Shown piece after piece: positions 43,380 to 54,873 of a stretch of 64,000 nt of DNA. This DNA is from Pyricularia pennisetigena (taxonomy: Eukaryota > Ascomycota > Sordariomycetes > Magnaporthales > Pyriculariaceae). A program made the translations under genes and the position numbers. The stretch covers positions 1-64,000 of the forward strand of contig NC_043740.1 in the NCBI RefSeq assembly GCF_004337985.1. Direction: 5' to 3'. The notes under the pieces are model-generated. The model saw only the letters and a program-made list of their open reading frames with translations. It searched no databases and had not been told where the DNA came from. Numbering within the stretch: position 1 is the first letter of the stretch; the number at the start of each line of letters is the position of its first letter.

Positions 43380-44339
43380 CCCGGCACATTACCCAGAGGT
43401 TGCAGCTTAAACGAAACTCCTCGCGAGGACCACCCGAGCCAGCGATTCCTGTGGCGCAACGAAACTGACGGCTCTTACGTCCTTTATCCGGCCCCCTATC
43501 CTTTGCCCGAGGTATCGCCTCTCCCAGCAGCTTCGGGTGATAGTCACGTCCGCCAAATCCACGATGCCGGCGACATCTCTGCTGTCTTTAGATTCGGCGA
43601 TTCGCTCATCCTTAAGGTGAAGCTACGATCTACTGCTGAAAAAGGGAGTGACAGTACAGCCATCCTTACCGAACCTTACGAACACCAACCCTGGCTTTTC
43701 TATCCGAGCAGCAGCTTAGTTTTAGGATACCTCAGGTTTTGTTCCACACGCAGGAGGGTAACATGACCTTTCTCCTAGAACTCCGAATACAAGGCCAGAC
43801 ACTGAACGAGGTCTGGTGGAATATGTCTGCGACCGAGAAGGACCGCGTTGCAACCCGCATCGCCGCAATTGTCAACGAACTTCGGGCTTTCCAATTTCTC
43901 TTCGGGAGCCGTCGACTCTGACTGGATCAACCCTGGCTGCGAAGATAAGAACAAGATCTACACACTGGAGTCACTCAAAGAACACTGCGAATCCTTGGGT
44001 ATGGATTGCTCTACCTATGTCCTGTCTCACAACGACCTTGGCCCGACAAACGTTATGATGGAGGGAGACCAAGTTTCTATTATTGATTGGGATATGGCCG
44101 GGTACTGTCCTCTGGAATGGATTCGTACCAAATTTGCGATTTGCGGAGTAATGGTCGCCGAGCGAGTGGTCGGTAACGAGGTCGATGGCAGTTTATCGGT
44201 GGAAAGAAACCACGAATATAGGGAGATGATCGAGCAGAAGCTTGGGGATATGGGGTTTCCTGAAGTTACAAAAGCTTACATTAAAATGGAGAACATGCGA
44301 GAGAAGGAATGGAAGAAGCGACGACCTTGGCTTCAGTAA
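43380..44339 (+). pseudogene. APH/choline-kinase-like phosphotransferase pseudogene
   Basis: The coding remnant runs FRFGDSLILKVKL (N-lobe), then in a second frame TLAFLSEQQLSFRIPQVLFH...GQTLNEVW, then in a third SLKEHCESLGMD, the Brenner motif SHNDLGPTNVMM (about 44026) and the metal loop VSIIDWDMAGY (about 44080). These are the landmarks of aminoglycoside-phosphotransferase-like kinases, a large fungal family of mostly unknown substrates. Two frameshifts, near 43680 and near 43900, break the frame, so it is a pseudogene unless the assembly is wrong there. The C-terminal part from 43848 to the stop at 44339 is intact. Confidence 0.75.
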
Positions 44340-45380
44340 TTACACAACAGACAGCTCCTTGCCAGCGATTAATCCCAGCCCAAAGCCCAAGGCTCGCAAC
44401 ACCCACATAATACACGATTTGTAGGGCCATTCCTCATAGCTCTTGTGCCCCCATCGCGAAGGCGGACTTTGCTCGACCTTGAAGTCAATACGACAACCGT
44501 TAATGTCATGAAGGAAAGACGGGAACTTTGAAGGACAACATTCTGTTCGGTCTCCCGCTAAACCATGGTCGCTATGCCAAGGTCATTTCGGCATGCGCTT
44601 TGTGGCTGCTTTATTCCAAGTGCGGGGAGTTGGAGAGGGAGGCTAATTTCTGGCAAGCCAATACATGTGGGTCAGCACTACCAGAGCCACGGATCAAAGT
44701 GCATCCCTGCAGGTTCTGTCGCCCCTACCTTTCGTCATCTTCACTACGCAATTCCTACCACCTGCCCTCAACGTCCACCCTCATCTTCACTACGCAATTC
44801 CTACCACCTGCCCTCAACGTCCACCCGGGCATCAAATTGAAAATACTTGACGAGCGGGCAACCAAGATGCTGGGTTGGAAGCATCTGTGTCCTTCCTGCT
44901 TGATTTTACTACCGTACATAAACTCTTTCTGGTCACCTACTGTCGACACGAGCAGGGCTCCCCACAATATTGCGGAGATTGAGGGCTATTAGGGCTGCGG
45001 ATCCAGGGGAAGGGGCGGGGTACGCGGGGCATTGCCAGACGGCCCCACCGTAATTTCACGGAATAGTATCAAAGGCTCAGATACGATGATCCCTGCATGA
45101 GCTGATAGATGTTGGCAACCTCATGCTACCAACGGCTTTTGTCTCCCTCATCCTGCGTTGGCCGGCCATCGGTCAGGTGCTGAGGATACAACAAAGGGAG
45201 AACTCAAGGGGTTGACGTTGAGTACCAGAAGAAAGGAAAACGCAACAAAGGCTGTTTGCGGGGTTTTACGGTATTTAAATTTTGGTTTAAGCTTGAGCAA
45301 AGTGCTAAGTTCCGACAATTCTGGCTCATCTCACTTTTGCCCGGATTACGCTTTTGCTGGGCTGCATCGCAGTAGCGGAA
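44340..45380. other. Intergenic with a 46-bp tandem duplication
   Basis: Only short frames; see the tandem repeat at 44735. No gene recognised. Confidence 0.4.
44735..44826. repeat. 46-bp tandem duplication, two copies
   Basis: The unit tcatcttcactacgcaattc... through ...ctcaacgtccaccc occurs twice head to tail with no differences seen. Confidence 0.85.
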
Positions 45381-45833
45381 ATGTCTTCAGGAACATCGAC
45401 AAGAGAGAACAGTCCTACGCGATACAAGCGATACCTACCTCAACCTAATCAAACGATCTCGAAAGAAGGGTTATGGAGTCAGAATTACGACAAGCAAGGC
45501 TATATAAAGCAATGGCTGCTACAACTTCAATGCCCCAATATCTCGCCCGAGGTCCTCATTGAAAATTTGGGCGAAGCCCACAGAGATAACATGGACGATC
45601 GCATGTGCGAAGTCTATAATCTTAAATCAAGTACAGATAGCACACCCAAAAGCTCAGACGTCGGAATCATGGGCTAGGGAGGAGTTGGAATGTTTAGTTC
45701 CTCCCCGGCGACCAGCCTTGATTCAGCTCATCCGGAGACGGACTTAGAAGGGAGCCTGGCGGATGCCGAATCTATTCCTGGCCATAACCTTGTTCCAAAA
45801 GATTCGTTTATGGAGATTCAAAATGATCAATAA
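45381..45833 (+). pseudogene. 150-codon frame with one internal TAG
   Basis: The ATG at 45381 opens MSSGTSTRENSPTRYKRYLP..., polar and coding-like, with LWSQNYDKQGYIKQWLLQL and CPNISPEVLIENLGEAHRD. At 45675-45677 a TAG interrupts, after which the same frame resumes (MFSSSPATSLDSAHPE...) and ends at a TAA at 45831. A single point change would restore 150 codons. It may be a recently inactivated gene, an unspliced intron boundary or chance. No family recognised. Confidence 0.4.
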
Positions 45834-45983
45834 CGAACATGTCAACAGTAGGAGCGGATTTGAGGGATATGTAGGATAAAGTGGAATAGACAACGGGAAT
45901 GAAATAGCAACGATGCTTAGTTATAGCTTTCAACATTCCAAGGAACATAGCAGTGCCAAACCAAAATCGTCCGACAGTATTCC

Positions 45984-47090
45984 TTGACCAGTTTCAAAAT
46001 ATTTTTCGAGCCGTTCTCTCAAGTGGCTCCTCTTCCTGGAGCAGCCTTCCATGGCGAAATCGAGGACGCCAATTCCGGCGCCAGGGGATTTGCCCAAAAC
46101 ATCTCTAAACAGGACCTCCGTCCGCTCATCGCCAACGCCAGTCAGCCACACTTTGCTTACCCGCCAGACGAGCCCAGGGTCTTTGTCAAATTCACAAACA
46201 ATAAACCTCACTCAGGCCTCACGGGCGTGAGAGCCCAGGCGGACATGCAGTGGCTTTCGTGGGAGTGGCTCCGCAACGAGCGCCAGCGCGGCAACGACCA
46301 TGGCATCCGCGTCCCCGAGGTCTATCGGGTGTTTGAAGGTACCCAGTACGCCCCCACCGGGAGGGTTTTCCATTTATTATCATGGAGCTGCTCCCAGCCT
46401 TGTATTCCATCCTGAGGGATTTCGTTGCCGAGCAGCCCGACCTGGACGCCGCGTGGGAGCGATGCCTTGACTAGATCGCCGGCGCTGTCTAGCTATTCCG
46501 CCAAATCCTGATCTCTGCCGCTGCAACCCCAGGGCCCTACACCACAGACAACCGTACTATCTGCCACTGCATTTTCAAGACCAGGAGGCCAGCGTCTCCT
46601 TCTTGAGCGTGTCTAAGCTGCAGGATTTTGTTAATCAGGTAGGCCGTGAATACTGCTGCTGCTGCTGCCGCCATCAGAGAGTTTCTGGAACTAACCCTAT
46701 CGCTTACGCCACCATCCTCCAGTAGAAGCATGGGAACGCTTACAACGCGCGCGATCACAATACCAAGTACCAAAAAATAAGCAACCATATAACGGGAAAA
46801 AACGTCGACGTGGCCTTAATATTCGAGTCAAAAGGGGCGAGACCCCGCCCTATGTTCCGCCAACTGCCGAGCTCGAGCACGAATTGGAATACTGCTACAC
46901 CGACTTCAATGACGAGAAATCTATGTTTTGCCGGGGTCCGGAAGGAAGACCGGACGACTATAGCCTTTGAATTGTTGACTTTAAGCATTCCTCTTTCCTC
47001 GGATGACAACCTGTCCGCGATGATTCAGGCCGGCGCCCTGCTCTGGCAGTGCGGCTGGAGCTTTGGCATGACTGATGAGCAAAAGCGGAG
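45984..47090 (+). pseudogene. Second APH/kinase-like pseudogene
   Basis: The frame pieces run in the expected order of a fungal APH-like family: VFVKFTNNKPHSG, ADMQWLSWEWLRNER, IRVPEVYRVFEG, then in another frame IIMELLPALYSILRDFV with TAG stops at about 46471 and 46489, TTDNRTICHCIFK, SKLQDFVNQ, and further on LEYCYTDFNDEKSMF with VDFKHSSFL-like sequence (about 46887-47000). CYTDFNDE and VDFEHASF are the catalytic and metal-loop equivalents in this group. Several frameshifts and stops make it clearly dead; the TAGs may be CAG to TAG changes, compatible with RIP. Confidence 0.65.
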
Positions 47091-47109
47091 AGGTCGGGGT
47101 TTTAAGTAG

Positions 47110-48085
47110 AACTTTGCAGGGTATGGGCCTTTTTTGGGATTGGTTTGGACAATCCCAAGGGTTCTCTTGTTTCTGATTATTGGCTTCTTCGTTAGCACTT
47201 CCTAATGAGGGGAGTCTACCATGTGGTAATTGCCACCAGTTTGGCGTTAACGTGGATGTATCATTTTCTTCAGGTTTCCGGGGTTGGCAGAGATAAGAGA
47301 TTTGCATAATGTAGGACCGCGAGCAGCGGCAATCCTCGTTGGGAAATCCGCACCCAGCCATTTCTCCCAGTACCGTCCCTCCCTCTACTTAGGAATCCCG
47401 TGCGCTCTTTTTGATTCCTACGATTCGCAGCCTTGTAGATTCCCTGTTATATTTTTCTGCCCCAGTACAACAAGCTCTTAGTAGAACTGTTTTACCGGAT
47501 ACCAAGGTAAGGTGGGCTGGGTGGTAGAGTTCGGTCGTTCTGGTCGTAAGAAATGCGAAGGTCATGGTACCAGGTAAAAACTGGCTGTCTTTGTGATCGA
47601 CGGTTTGCGTTGGGTTGCATCACCGTGTGACGAGCATGCATCCGGTAGCCTTGGCGCTGGTGGTTGGTTGACAATTTACCACTGGATCCATCAAACCGGC
47701 GGGCAGGGGGTGGGCTTACATGGCGTGTACTGGTTGTGTGTTTGCATGTGCCAGGGAGGGAAAGCAGGAAGTCAGCCTGTCCAGATTCTGAGCAAATGCC
47801 AAGCCAATACGAGGGGCGGGGAAAGCGCTGAGATGGCGGACCTTTTGCCAGAAGCGGATGATCTCCGAAAAGGAGTAATCAAATGTACCACGGTCACAAT
47901 TTAGCAAGTTTATCGGTGCTAAGATACTGACTGCTATACTTCTATAGCACACTGGGGGTGGAAACTGCAAGCAATCATGTAATCTTAAAACCCATTTCAG
48001 TTGTTCCATGCCCCAAAAAGATAACAGAGGCTCAATCCCCATAATTCTGACTTAGAAATCAGTCCCTCACACAACATTCGCAGAA
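47110..48085. other. Intergenic, upstream of the ULP1-type gene
   Basis: No gene recognised; short frames only. The 50 bases before 48086 are A/C-rich, typical of a fungal leader. Confidence 0.4.
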
Positions 48086-51000
48086 ATGAACCCATCAGAG
48101 CGTACACTGAACCTCGAACAGGTTACCCCACTATTCAGTCAGACCGATGTTCAGAGTCATCAGAACTTCTTGTTATCGCTAGAGAAGCTCAATACATTAC
48201 AAAGGGCTAAGCTCTGCCAAACGAAACGGGACGAACTACTACGAAGATTTCGTTCCATCGAGTGCTTATTTGCATTTTACTCGCTCGTTTTCCAAAAACA
48301 TATTCCCAACAGAAATGACAAAGAGTGGAATGAGTTTCACAAAATTGCAAAGGAAGGCTCGAGACGCCTCAACATAATCCTTAAAGTTACACTAGCTTGG
48401 GGTAACGAGGTGGTCGCTCATTATAACTTTTCATCACGATGCAGAGATTACTGTGAAAATCTCCGGGCCGTTGCATGGCACAACAACCAATGTCAGCCTT
48501 GGACAAAGGTGGTGCGAATTTTAAACACATCTATCAGGAGCAGAATACAAAGGAATGACGGGCGGTCAAAAGTGAGCGACTCTTGCAATCCGATTCTTCC
48601 TCAGGATTTGGCCTATGCCAAGGATATTTTGAAGGGGAACAATACGTTTGTCAATGAACCGATTTGGGAACTACCTGAGGACTATGGCTTCGACCGGCAT
48701 GGGCTGATTGTTCGACGGAGATTTGCGGCATCAAATAACGACCAAGATGAGTTCCCGACGCCGACTGATCCGCGATCGGCATCCCAGCTGTCTTCTGAGG
48801 CCCAAGGTGATATTGCACGCGACTGCAATGTGACGCCGGCTCCGTCCGGCCAGGGACCGCCATCGCCATCATCCCGTCTAACGACTACACCGGAGGCTAT
48901 AAACTTCGCGGCAGAATCGCAGTCGTCGCTGCGCCAGTGTTCAACTCATACTTCCCCTACCGAGTACAATAGGTCAACCTCGACTCCAGTACCGGCATCG
49001 TCTTCAGCCGCACCAGGTCTGACAGCTAACGAAACCTCTCCGCAATCATCAAGCAGCTTGGTGGAAATCTCGCAATCACAATCATCTATAAGCGAAAATC
49101 ACAATCAGCACGAGTGCACATCTCTAACAACACTCAGTGCAGTACCAGTAGTGAAAACCATAGGTTGCAATGGTGCTTCACGATTGCCAGTTGCTTTTTC
49201 ACCATCATCGCCGTCCTCGAAATCTCGCCAACGAGGCTCCCGATCTGTCGAGTCGCCTTGTATCATCTCTGAACCTGCAGTTTCTCCAACATCACCATCT
49301 TCATCGTCAATCTCATACAGGCTACTGCCGTCATCACCTCTCGCAACAACAAAGTCTCATAATTCGCCGGAAGAGTTTTCACATGACGCCAAATCAAGTA
49401 TCGACACCGCCATCAAGGAGGAGCCGTCACAGACTGTGACTGTTGCCTTCAGCTCCCCAGTCGAAGTCACGAATCCAACGCGATCACCTTCGACAGACCC
49501 TAACCCCGCATTTTCACCGCCCTCTCTATCGATGTGTTCCTCATTGCGCCACGAAGCAAACCAAACACTGACGGCAAACTCGAATTGCCGCATGGATGGC
49601 ATTACCAAACGCGCCATGGCCCCCCACTCGCTTAAAAGTTTCGAAGCATCAACTGAAGGAGTTAGGAAGCGACCTGGGCCTAACCTACACGAGTCGTCAC
49701 CGAAGAAACAGAAAGGAAGCTGTTTTGTCGACGGAGATCGTGCCACTGCATTGGCGGTCACACCGCTTCACCCACTATCATCAGCGCCTCTCCTTGACCA
49801 AGGAACACGGCTAAACGACGTGGTCGTTAACGAATATATGCATCATATTGCGGAACATTACGAATGTTGTTTCGCTAACAGCTTTTTTCTCAAGGGGTAT
49901 AAACCTGAGGAACAATGGAAAGCTGAAGTCGGTGATCCTTTGAAATCGGACCTTGTCTTGATGCCAGTTCATGACAAGAACAGCGAGCACTGGTACCTCC
50001 TCGCCATGTATAAGTTCGGCAACAGTCTAATTGTGTGTTTTCTCGATTCTCTTGGGCCTTCACCCTCGCGGGAAAAAATGCACGAAGATACTTTCGCAAG
50101 CTGGGTGAAATATCTCTTTGCTTGTGGTAATAAGGCACCGGTAAAGAAAAAACACGTCCAGGTTCCCCACCAAACCAATGCATTCGATTGTGGAGTTTAC
50201 GTATTAGCATTCGCTCAGAAGATCACCAAATATGCCAAAACATTCGCACTGGGCGACGACAATCTTGACTGGCACGTTGACACGCTGGAATTCCGCAAAA
50301 TCATAGCAAGCACCCTCGAGTCTATCAGAACTACTACGAACAAGTCTGCTGCTAGCAATCAAAGGACTATAATTAGCTCCGAGACCGACATTCCCCAGCA
50401 ACCTTTGCTTCAGGGTGTAGACTACACCGAGCCTACCACCTCCCCCAGCCAGCCGTCACTAGTCCAGGCAACACCAACCCAACAATGCGCGTCAAGTTTT
50501 GTACCTTACAGTTTGCAATGCAAGACGGCTTCGTCACCACCCGGGTTATCGGCGTTGTCGCTTGAGGACGCGCTTAAGGATGACATGGCTATGGTTGACA
50601 TGTAAGTTATAAACGCATATTTTGGTCGTTAGCAAGAGAAGATTAAACTGCAATATGTGTGTGTTGCTTACAACGCGTGTTCTGGATGGGGCTAGTGCCG
50701 GTTCCTCTCAACATTCATCTCCCTTATCGCCTGAGTTTGCAGGGTCATCAACGCCATCCTTGTCGCCCATCTCACTTACCTCACATTGCACCCCAGCACA
50801 GACGTTACTTTCATCGTCAATAACAGACGATTACGACGACGACGAGAGTGATGACAATGGCAAGATGATCGCTAATACCGGGATTGCCGGCCTTGAAAGC
50901 TTTAGCATTCCTGAGGCAGCCAGAGAGAATGGGCTTATTGGAACCCAACCAGTAAACCATAACACAACCGTTGATCAATCAAGGAAGCTTGGTTGCGTCG

Positions 51001-51687
51001 AAACTGCTATAGAACAGACCAAACCCACCTCACGCTCAGATATATGTATTCTTTTTGGTTAGTCACTACTTCCACAGCTGCACGAGAACGACTAATAACC
51101 AATGAGAAGATGCAATTGACGAGCTCCAAGCCCGAGGTTCATCCCTGCTCAACGAGCCGACGATTGTAAACTTCACAAGCTGGCTTAAGAGCTACAACCA
51201 GGACGCTAGTACGAATGACCGCGTAACCCCGGCCGCAAACACGAGCCGTCGCCAACCATCCAGGTATCTTCAAACAGTCCTAGGCTCCACTGTTACCGAA
51301 AATCCGGCACTCGTATCGTTCACCCTCGAGAAAGAGCACGCAATCAAAGCTTTTCAAAATTCAGTATGGCGTGAACGCTTCAAATTGGTCATCCTGGACA
51401 GCCCTTTTGGCAATGATACCAATTTCGGTGCATATATCAGCTTTACCATAACATGGGATATAGCCCAGACATTTCCCCTCAAGCCAAGCAAACCTCCAGA
51501 CAACATACCTACCAACGCAAAGGTCTATGGAACGACAAAACTCGTTGCACCGAAAGGGGTTGATTTAGCTTTAAAAAACTTGACGGACTGCGCCATGACT
51601 TTCCCGGAGCATCCTTACGACCCTTTCATTGCGCTTTGGGTTACATTGGCTACCGCCGAAAAGATTATGTCTGACTGTAGTAACTAG
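48086..51687 (+). CDS. Large ULP1/C48-type cysteine protease protein, 1152 aa, three exons
   Basis: Exons 48086-50601, 50696-51057 and 51107-51687; introns of 94 bp (GTAAGT...GGCTAG) and 49 bp (GTTAGT, branch GACTAATAAC, acceptor TGAG). Both junctions keep frame. The N-terminal domain (1-220) is helical with RSIECLFAFYSLVFQKHI and ELPEDYGFDRHGLIV. A long Ser/Pro/Thr-rich linker follows (about 220-560). The protease domain (about 570-750) carries NSEHWYLL (catalytic His), VCFLDSLGP (Asp) and NAFDCGVYVLA (Cys), the C48 SUMO-protease triad. The C-terminal 400 residues have an acidic run (DDYDDDESDDNG) and a novel-looking end with FKLVILDSPFGND. It would cleave SUMO/ubiquitin-like modifiers or itself. 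Such proteases also occur in transposons. A broken relative lies at 10101-11150. It converges on the next gene with overlapping stops. Confidence 0.8.
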
Positions 51688-52436
51688 GTAAGGAGTTCAT
51701 TCAGAAGACCCAACGTATTCAGAAGACCCAACGTATTCAGAAGACCCAACGCCTGTCGGCAGGACTCAACTTTTTGGTCCGGCGGAGTTGTTACTATGGC
51801 ATGGCCCTTAGAACTACCAACATGCTCCGTCCCATTACCACAAACTCGTGGTATACCACCTTCGATTGTGAATGTCCAGCCGGTCCGCCGGAATGGCTTA
51901 TAGTCTTTAAAGCTCGAAGGTTCTAGCATGATGGTGCCCTGATTGCCTAGGACAGCCTCTGACATCATTGTAGGCCATGACTGCATCAAAACCTCCAGTG
52001 CAAGAACCTGGGTCAAGTTGTTTTCCCGAAGGAATGAAGCTAGTTGAGCGAGGAAAGCATTGTTGAGATCGGTTTGATTGGGTAGGGTGCCGATGTGGTA
52101 CTCATATGGTTGAAATCCTTTCGGGGTCAGAACAAAGGTATGCCCATACAATCTGCCGAGATTCAAAGAACCGGCAGCAACAGGTCTTGTCCAGCGGCAG
52201 GGGGGCTCTGTGGTGTCCTCTCCGACCAAAATATTCCCCTCTTCGATTTTGAAGTGTCCGTGAGCCAGATGTATACCGAATAGCTTGTGAGCACCATGCT
52301 TGACGAATAGCTCGGCGAGCAGTTGCAGATGTTTTTCCTCAACATCGGGTTGATCGGCGTCGTTTGGAAGGTCGTTGTAGCTGTGGCTGTCAGCTCCCCG
52401 ACGGATTTTGGGTTGCATCAGCTGGGAGGGTACCAT
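51684..52436 (-). CDS. Conserved fungal hypothetical protein, 250 aa
   Basis: The ATG complementary to 52434-52436 opens the frame. Landmarks such as LLAELFVKHGAHKLFGIHLAHGH, CRWTRPVAAGSLN, LYGHTFVLTPKGFQPYEYH, MSEAVLGNQGTIML and RTGWTFTIEGGIPRVC follow a pattern I know from many fungal proteins of unknown function, widespread in moulds. No signal peptide. The C terminus carries an extension, LGLLNTLGLLNTLGLLN, produced by three 18-bp tandem units. Its TAG stop shares the palindrome CTAG with the stop of the ULP1-type gene on the other strand. Confidence 0.7.
   Translation of the reverse strand: MVPSQLMQPKIRRGADSHSYNDLPNDADQPDVEEKHLQLLAELFVKHGAHKLFGIHLAHGHFKIEEGNILVGEDTTEPPCRWTRPVAAGSLNLGRLYGHTFVLTPKGFQPYEYHIGTLPNQTDLNNAFLAQLASFLRENNLTQVLALEVLMQSWPTMMSEAVLGNQGTIMLEPSSFKDYKPFRRTGWTFTIEGGIPRVCGNGTEHVGSSKGHAIVTTPPDQKVESCRQALGLLNTLGLLNTLGLLNELLT
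51699..51752. repeat. 18-bp tandem repeat, three copies
   Basis: attcagaagacccaacgt three times head to tail (the last ends cgc). It lies inside the 3' end of the minus-strand gene and encodes its repeated Leu-rich tail, six residues per unit. Confidence 0.9.
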
Positions 52437-53555
52437 ACATTGTTTGGGAAAATTTCAGGTCGTCCAACGTTGGCCTCCTGTCGAGACCGGGAATTTGGAT
52501 CGCGCAAGCCATGGCTTGATACAGTCCTTGTTTTGGGTGATGCAAACAAAAGTGATTGCGCATGAGCTGAAGATATAAGTGCTACACGCTTGCAAGGGTG
52601 CGGATGCGCCCGCCTCTTATGGAACCTCCCAAACGCCAGGCTTATTGAGGGGTTTTCAGGATCGGCTAGTTTCCAGACTAATTGGTAGGTGATTTCAAAA
52701 CGTTCCCATCAGAAAGCCGAGCCGTTGATATGTCCCCATTAGCCAAACTCTAACAACCAATTACAAGCGCACCTGGTTCACTTGGGACCCCTTCCATGCA
52801 ACATGGTGTCCCACTAACCGAAGACCCTTCCCACCCTCCTCTGGTGCTGCACCCAATGAATTTTCGAACCGGAATTTCTCAGCTCCACAGATCAACATGG
52901 AAACGGTATTGCGAAAAGAGGGGTTGGATACCACGCCTTCTAGTGACCTACCCCACCCGACCCGACTGGATTCTTAGGATACCATGGAAAGTATACAAGA
53001 GTAACTAATTAAAATGTTTGGCACGTTCCCAGCTGTCCTGAATAAGCTGAATTGCAATTAAACCCTTCATGTATCAGGCCATGGAAAATACCCTGAGCTG
53101 CTGCTTCGACCTCGGATAGGCATTTGGTGTGATGGTGGGTTCTTTGTAAAAGCTTGCATGCAACTGAGGCCGAAGGGAGGATGTATACCATCATAGAGCA
53201 GAAATATCTGCACCTACCCGTTTGGTGATTGTTGCAATCTCCGCCATGATTAGCCCTCCGACTGCAACATTTATTGGATCAGAGCTTTTCCAGTCCTTCG
53301 GCAGCCTGCATATCGCTGCATAGATAGATGATGCCGGCGACTTGATATGGTGCGTTGGCACCCTCCCCGCCTGAGTTCTACTAATTTGGAGATGTAACTG
53401 GTTGGTTCGTGTGTTTCTGGCACCGTTGTGGCCGAGTTTCGCCGACGCCCTAAGACTTCTCGGGTAAACATCAGACCGGCAACCAGTACCTTGCGGCGCC
53501 GACCACGCAATGGCGCAATAAAAACAAAGTCATTGTTTTCCGTCGATTTTACTGT
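52437..53555. other. Intergenic, no gene recognised
   Basis: A 159-codon minus-strand frame, 53750-53271, begins here and crosses the left arm of the inverted repeat. It contains NTLVVTFIILADC and a basic stretch RGRRRKVLVAG, but no family is seen. Confidence 0.35.
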
Positions 53556-53849
53556 ACAGTCAGCCAGGATAATAAAGGTCACTACCAGGGTATTGAGCAG
53601 GGTACTTAGCGGGTACAAAACTGGGTCTTTGGGTGGGACTGTAGGCTTTCTAATTGGTTTAACGAAAGAGTTACTGGGATGATGGGCAAGGTCTAGTCTC
53701 ATCTGGTAAGGGCTATTATATGTACCAACCCTATATATTTTGCCCTTCAAATACCTTCATATCCATTTGCATAATAGATCGACCAAAAATATCCACATTA
53801 TACCCTGCTCAATACCCTGGTAGTGACCTTTATTATCCTGGCTGACTGT
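53556..53849. repeat. Perfect 49-bp inverted repeat, arms 196 bp apart
   Basis: Left arm 53556-53604 (acagtcagccaggataataa...) and right arm 53801-53849 are exact reverse complements with no mismatch seen. The spacer is 196 bp. It could fold into a hairpin, be the end of a small transposon, or result from a local inversion. Confidence 0.9.
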
Positions 53850-53864
53850 AAAAGAAGACTGTGT

Positions 53865-54873
53865 ATGCCTGGATGGAAGGCCTACCTGAAACAGATCGCA
53901 AGCCCAAGCGCAAGCGTTGCAACTTACAAACCCAATCAATTGACCCGCCAACGCCGCCCGCAACCCAGATCGGCCATTTTCATCCTAGACAACACACCAC
54001 CTGATTCCGCATTTGAGAGCGCAGACGAAGACACGACGGAAAACTTGATTACCGACGTCCCCGCCGCTCAAGTCTCTGAGGTGCTTCTCGCCGCTTTGCG
54101 CTGTCAAGAACGTAAACAGGATGAAAGTGGGTGGAATAAAGCTGTGCATTACCGGTTGCTACGCCTAGCGCTTCCAGCCGACGGATTTGTTGATTTCGAG
54201 CCGTGGTATGACTATCTTCTAAGCCTGGTCCAGTTTACTTTTGTTGCTGACCTTTTGCGCCGTCGATACTACCTAGCACAACTGCAAGGATTACACCCGA
54301 AATCCTCCCAAGATCTTCATCGTCGGGGAAAAGGTTGATTACTGTGTTATAGTGAACGGTGTGTCCGCTTTCGACCAACGGCACATGGAAGCGATCAACA
54401 CGAATGGGCCAGAGAAGACACCGGCACAAGTTATCGACATACTGCATCGCAGGACAGCCGGAACATCCATCAATCATACCGACTTCGGCGCACTGAACAA
54501 ATGGCCCATCGCCATGAGCGTCGAAACTAAAAGACCCGGAGAGTCGGGCGAGAAGGCCGAGCTGCAGATGGGGGTCTGGCAGGCCGTATCGTGGCCTGGC
54601 CCCGCCTCTCCTTCCGTTCTCTCGTCACCTAGCCAGATCTCAATACCTCCTTCTATCATACCTGGTTTAGTGTTTCTTCCGGCTCTTGTGATCGTAGGCC
54701 ACGACTGGAGGCTTGCGGCCACGACGCTGGAGGACTGCGATGGCGGCCGGACAGTACTGTGGACGGAATCTACGATTGGTAGCACAAGCAATCTGCTGGG
54801 CATTTACAGGATTATCTGGTGTGTCCGCCGGCTGGTAAGGTACTTTGAGGAGATATTGGCCGTGGTACACTAA
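53865..54873 (+). pseudogene. PD-(D/E)XK nuclease-like fungal protein, frameshifted
   Basis: The first frame, from ATG 53865 (MPGWKAYLKQ), contains a disordered start, RSAIFILDNTPPDSAFES and GWNKAVHYRLLRLALP. After a frame change near 54280-54300 the second frame runs PPKIFIVGEKVDYCVIVNG, SINHTDFGALNKWPIAMSVETKRPG, AELQMGVWQAVSWPG, GHDWRLAATTL, TVLWTESTIGSTSNLLGIYRIIWC. VDYCVIV, SVETKRPG (E-x-K), AELQLG-W and HDW are the core of the fungal PD-(D/E)XK nuclease-like domain (PDDEXK_12-type). The catalytic-looking acidic residue and ETK are present, but the shift disconnects the N-terminal part. It begins about 15 bases after the inverted repeat. A missed intron or a sequencing error could also explain the shift. 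Confidence 0.7.

Noticed and set aside
46537..46788. Minus-strand hydrophobic frame
   Set aside because: Lies antisense within the second APH-like pseudogene; alanine run from a gct repeat.
47593..47904. 103-codon plus-strand frame upstream of the ULP1-type gene
   Set aside because: Gly/Cys-rich with no family pattern and no coding support.
49170..49439. Frame inside the ULP1-type gene
   Set aside because: Shadow of the Ser/Pro-rich linker in another frame.
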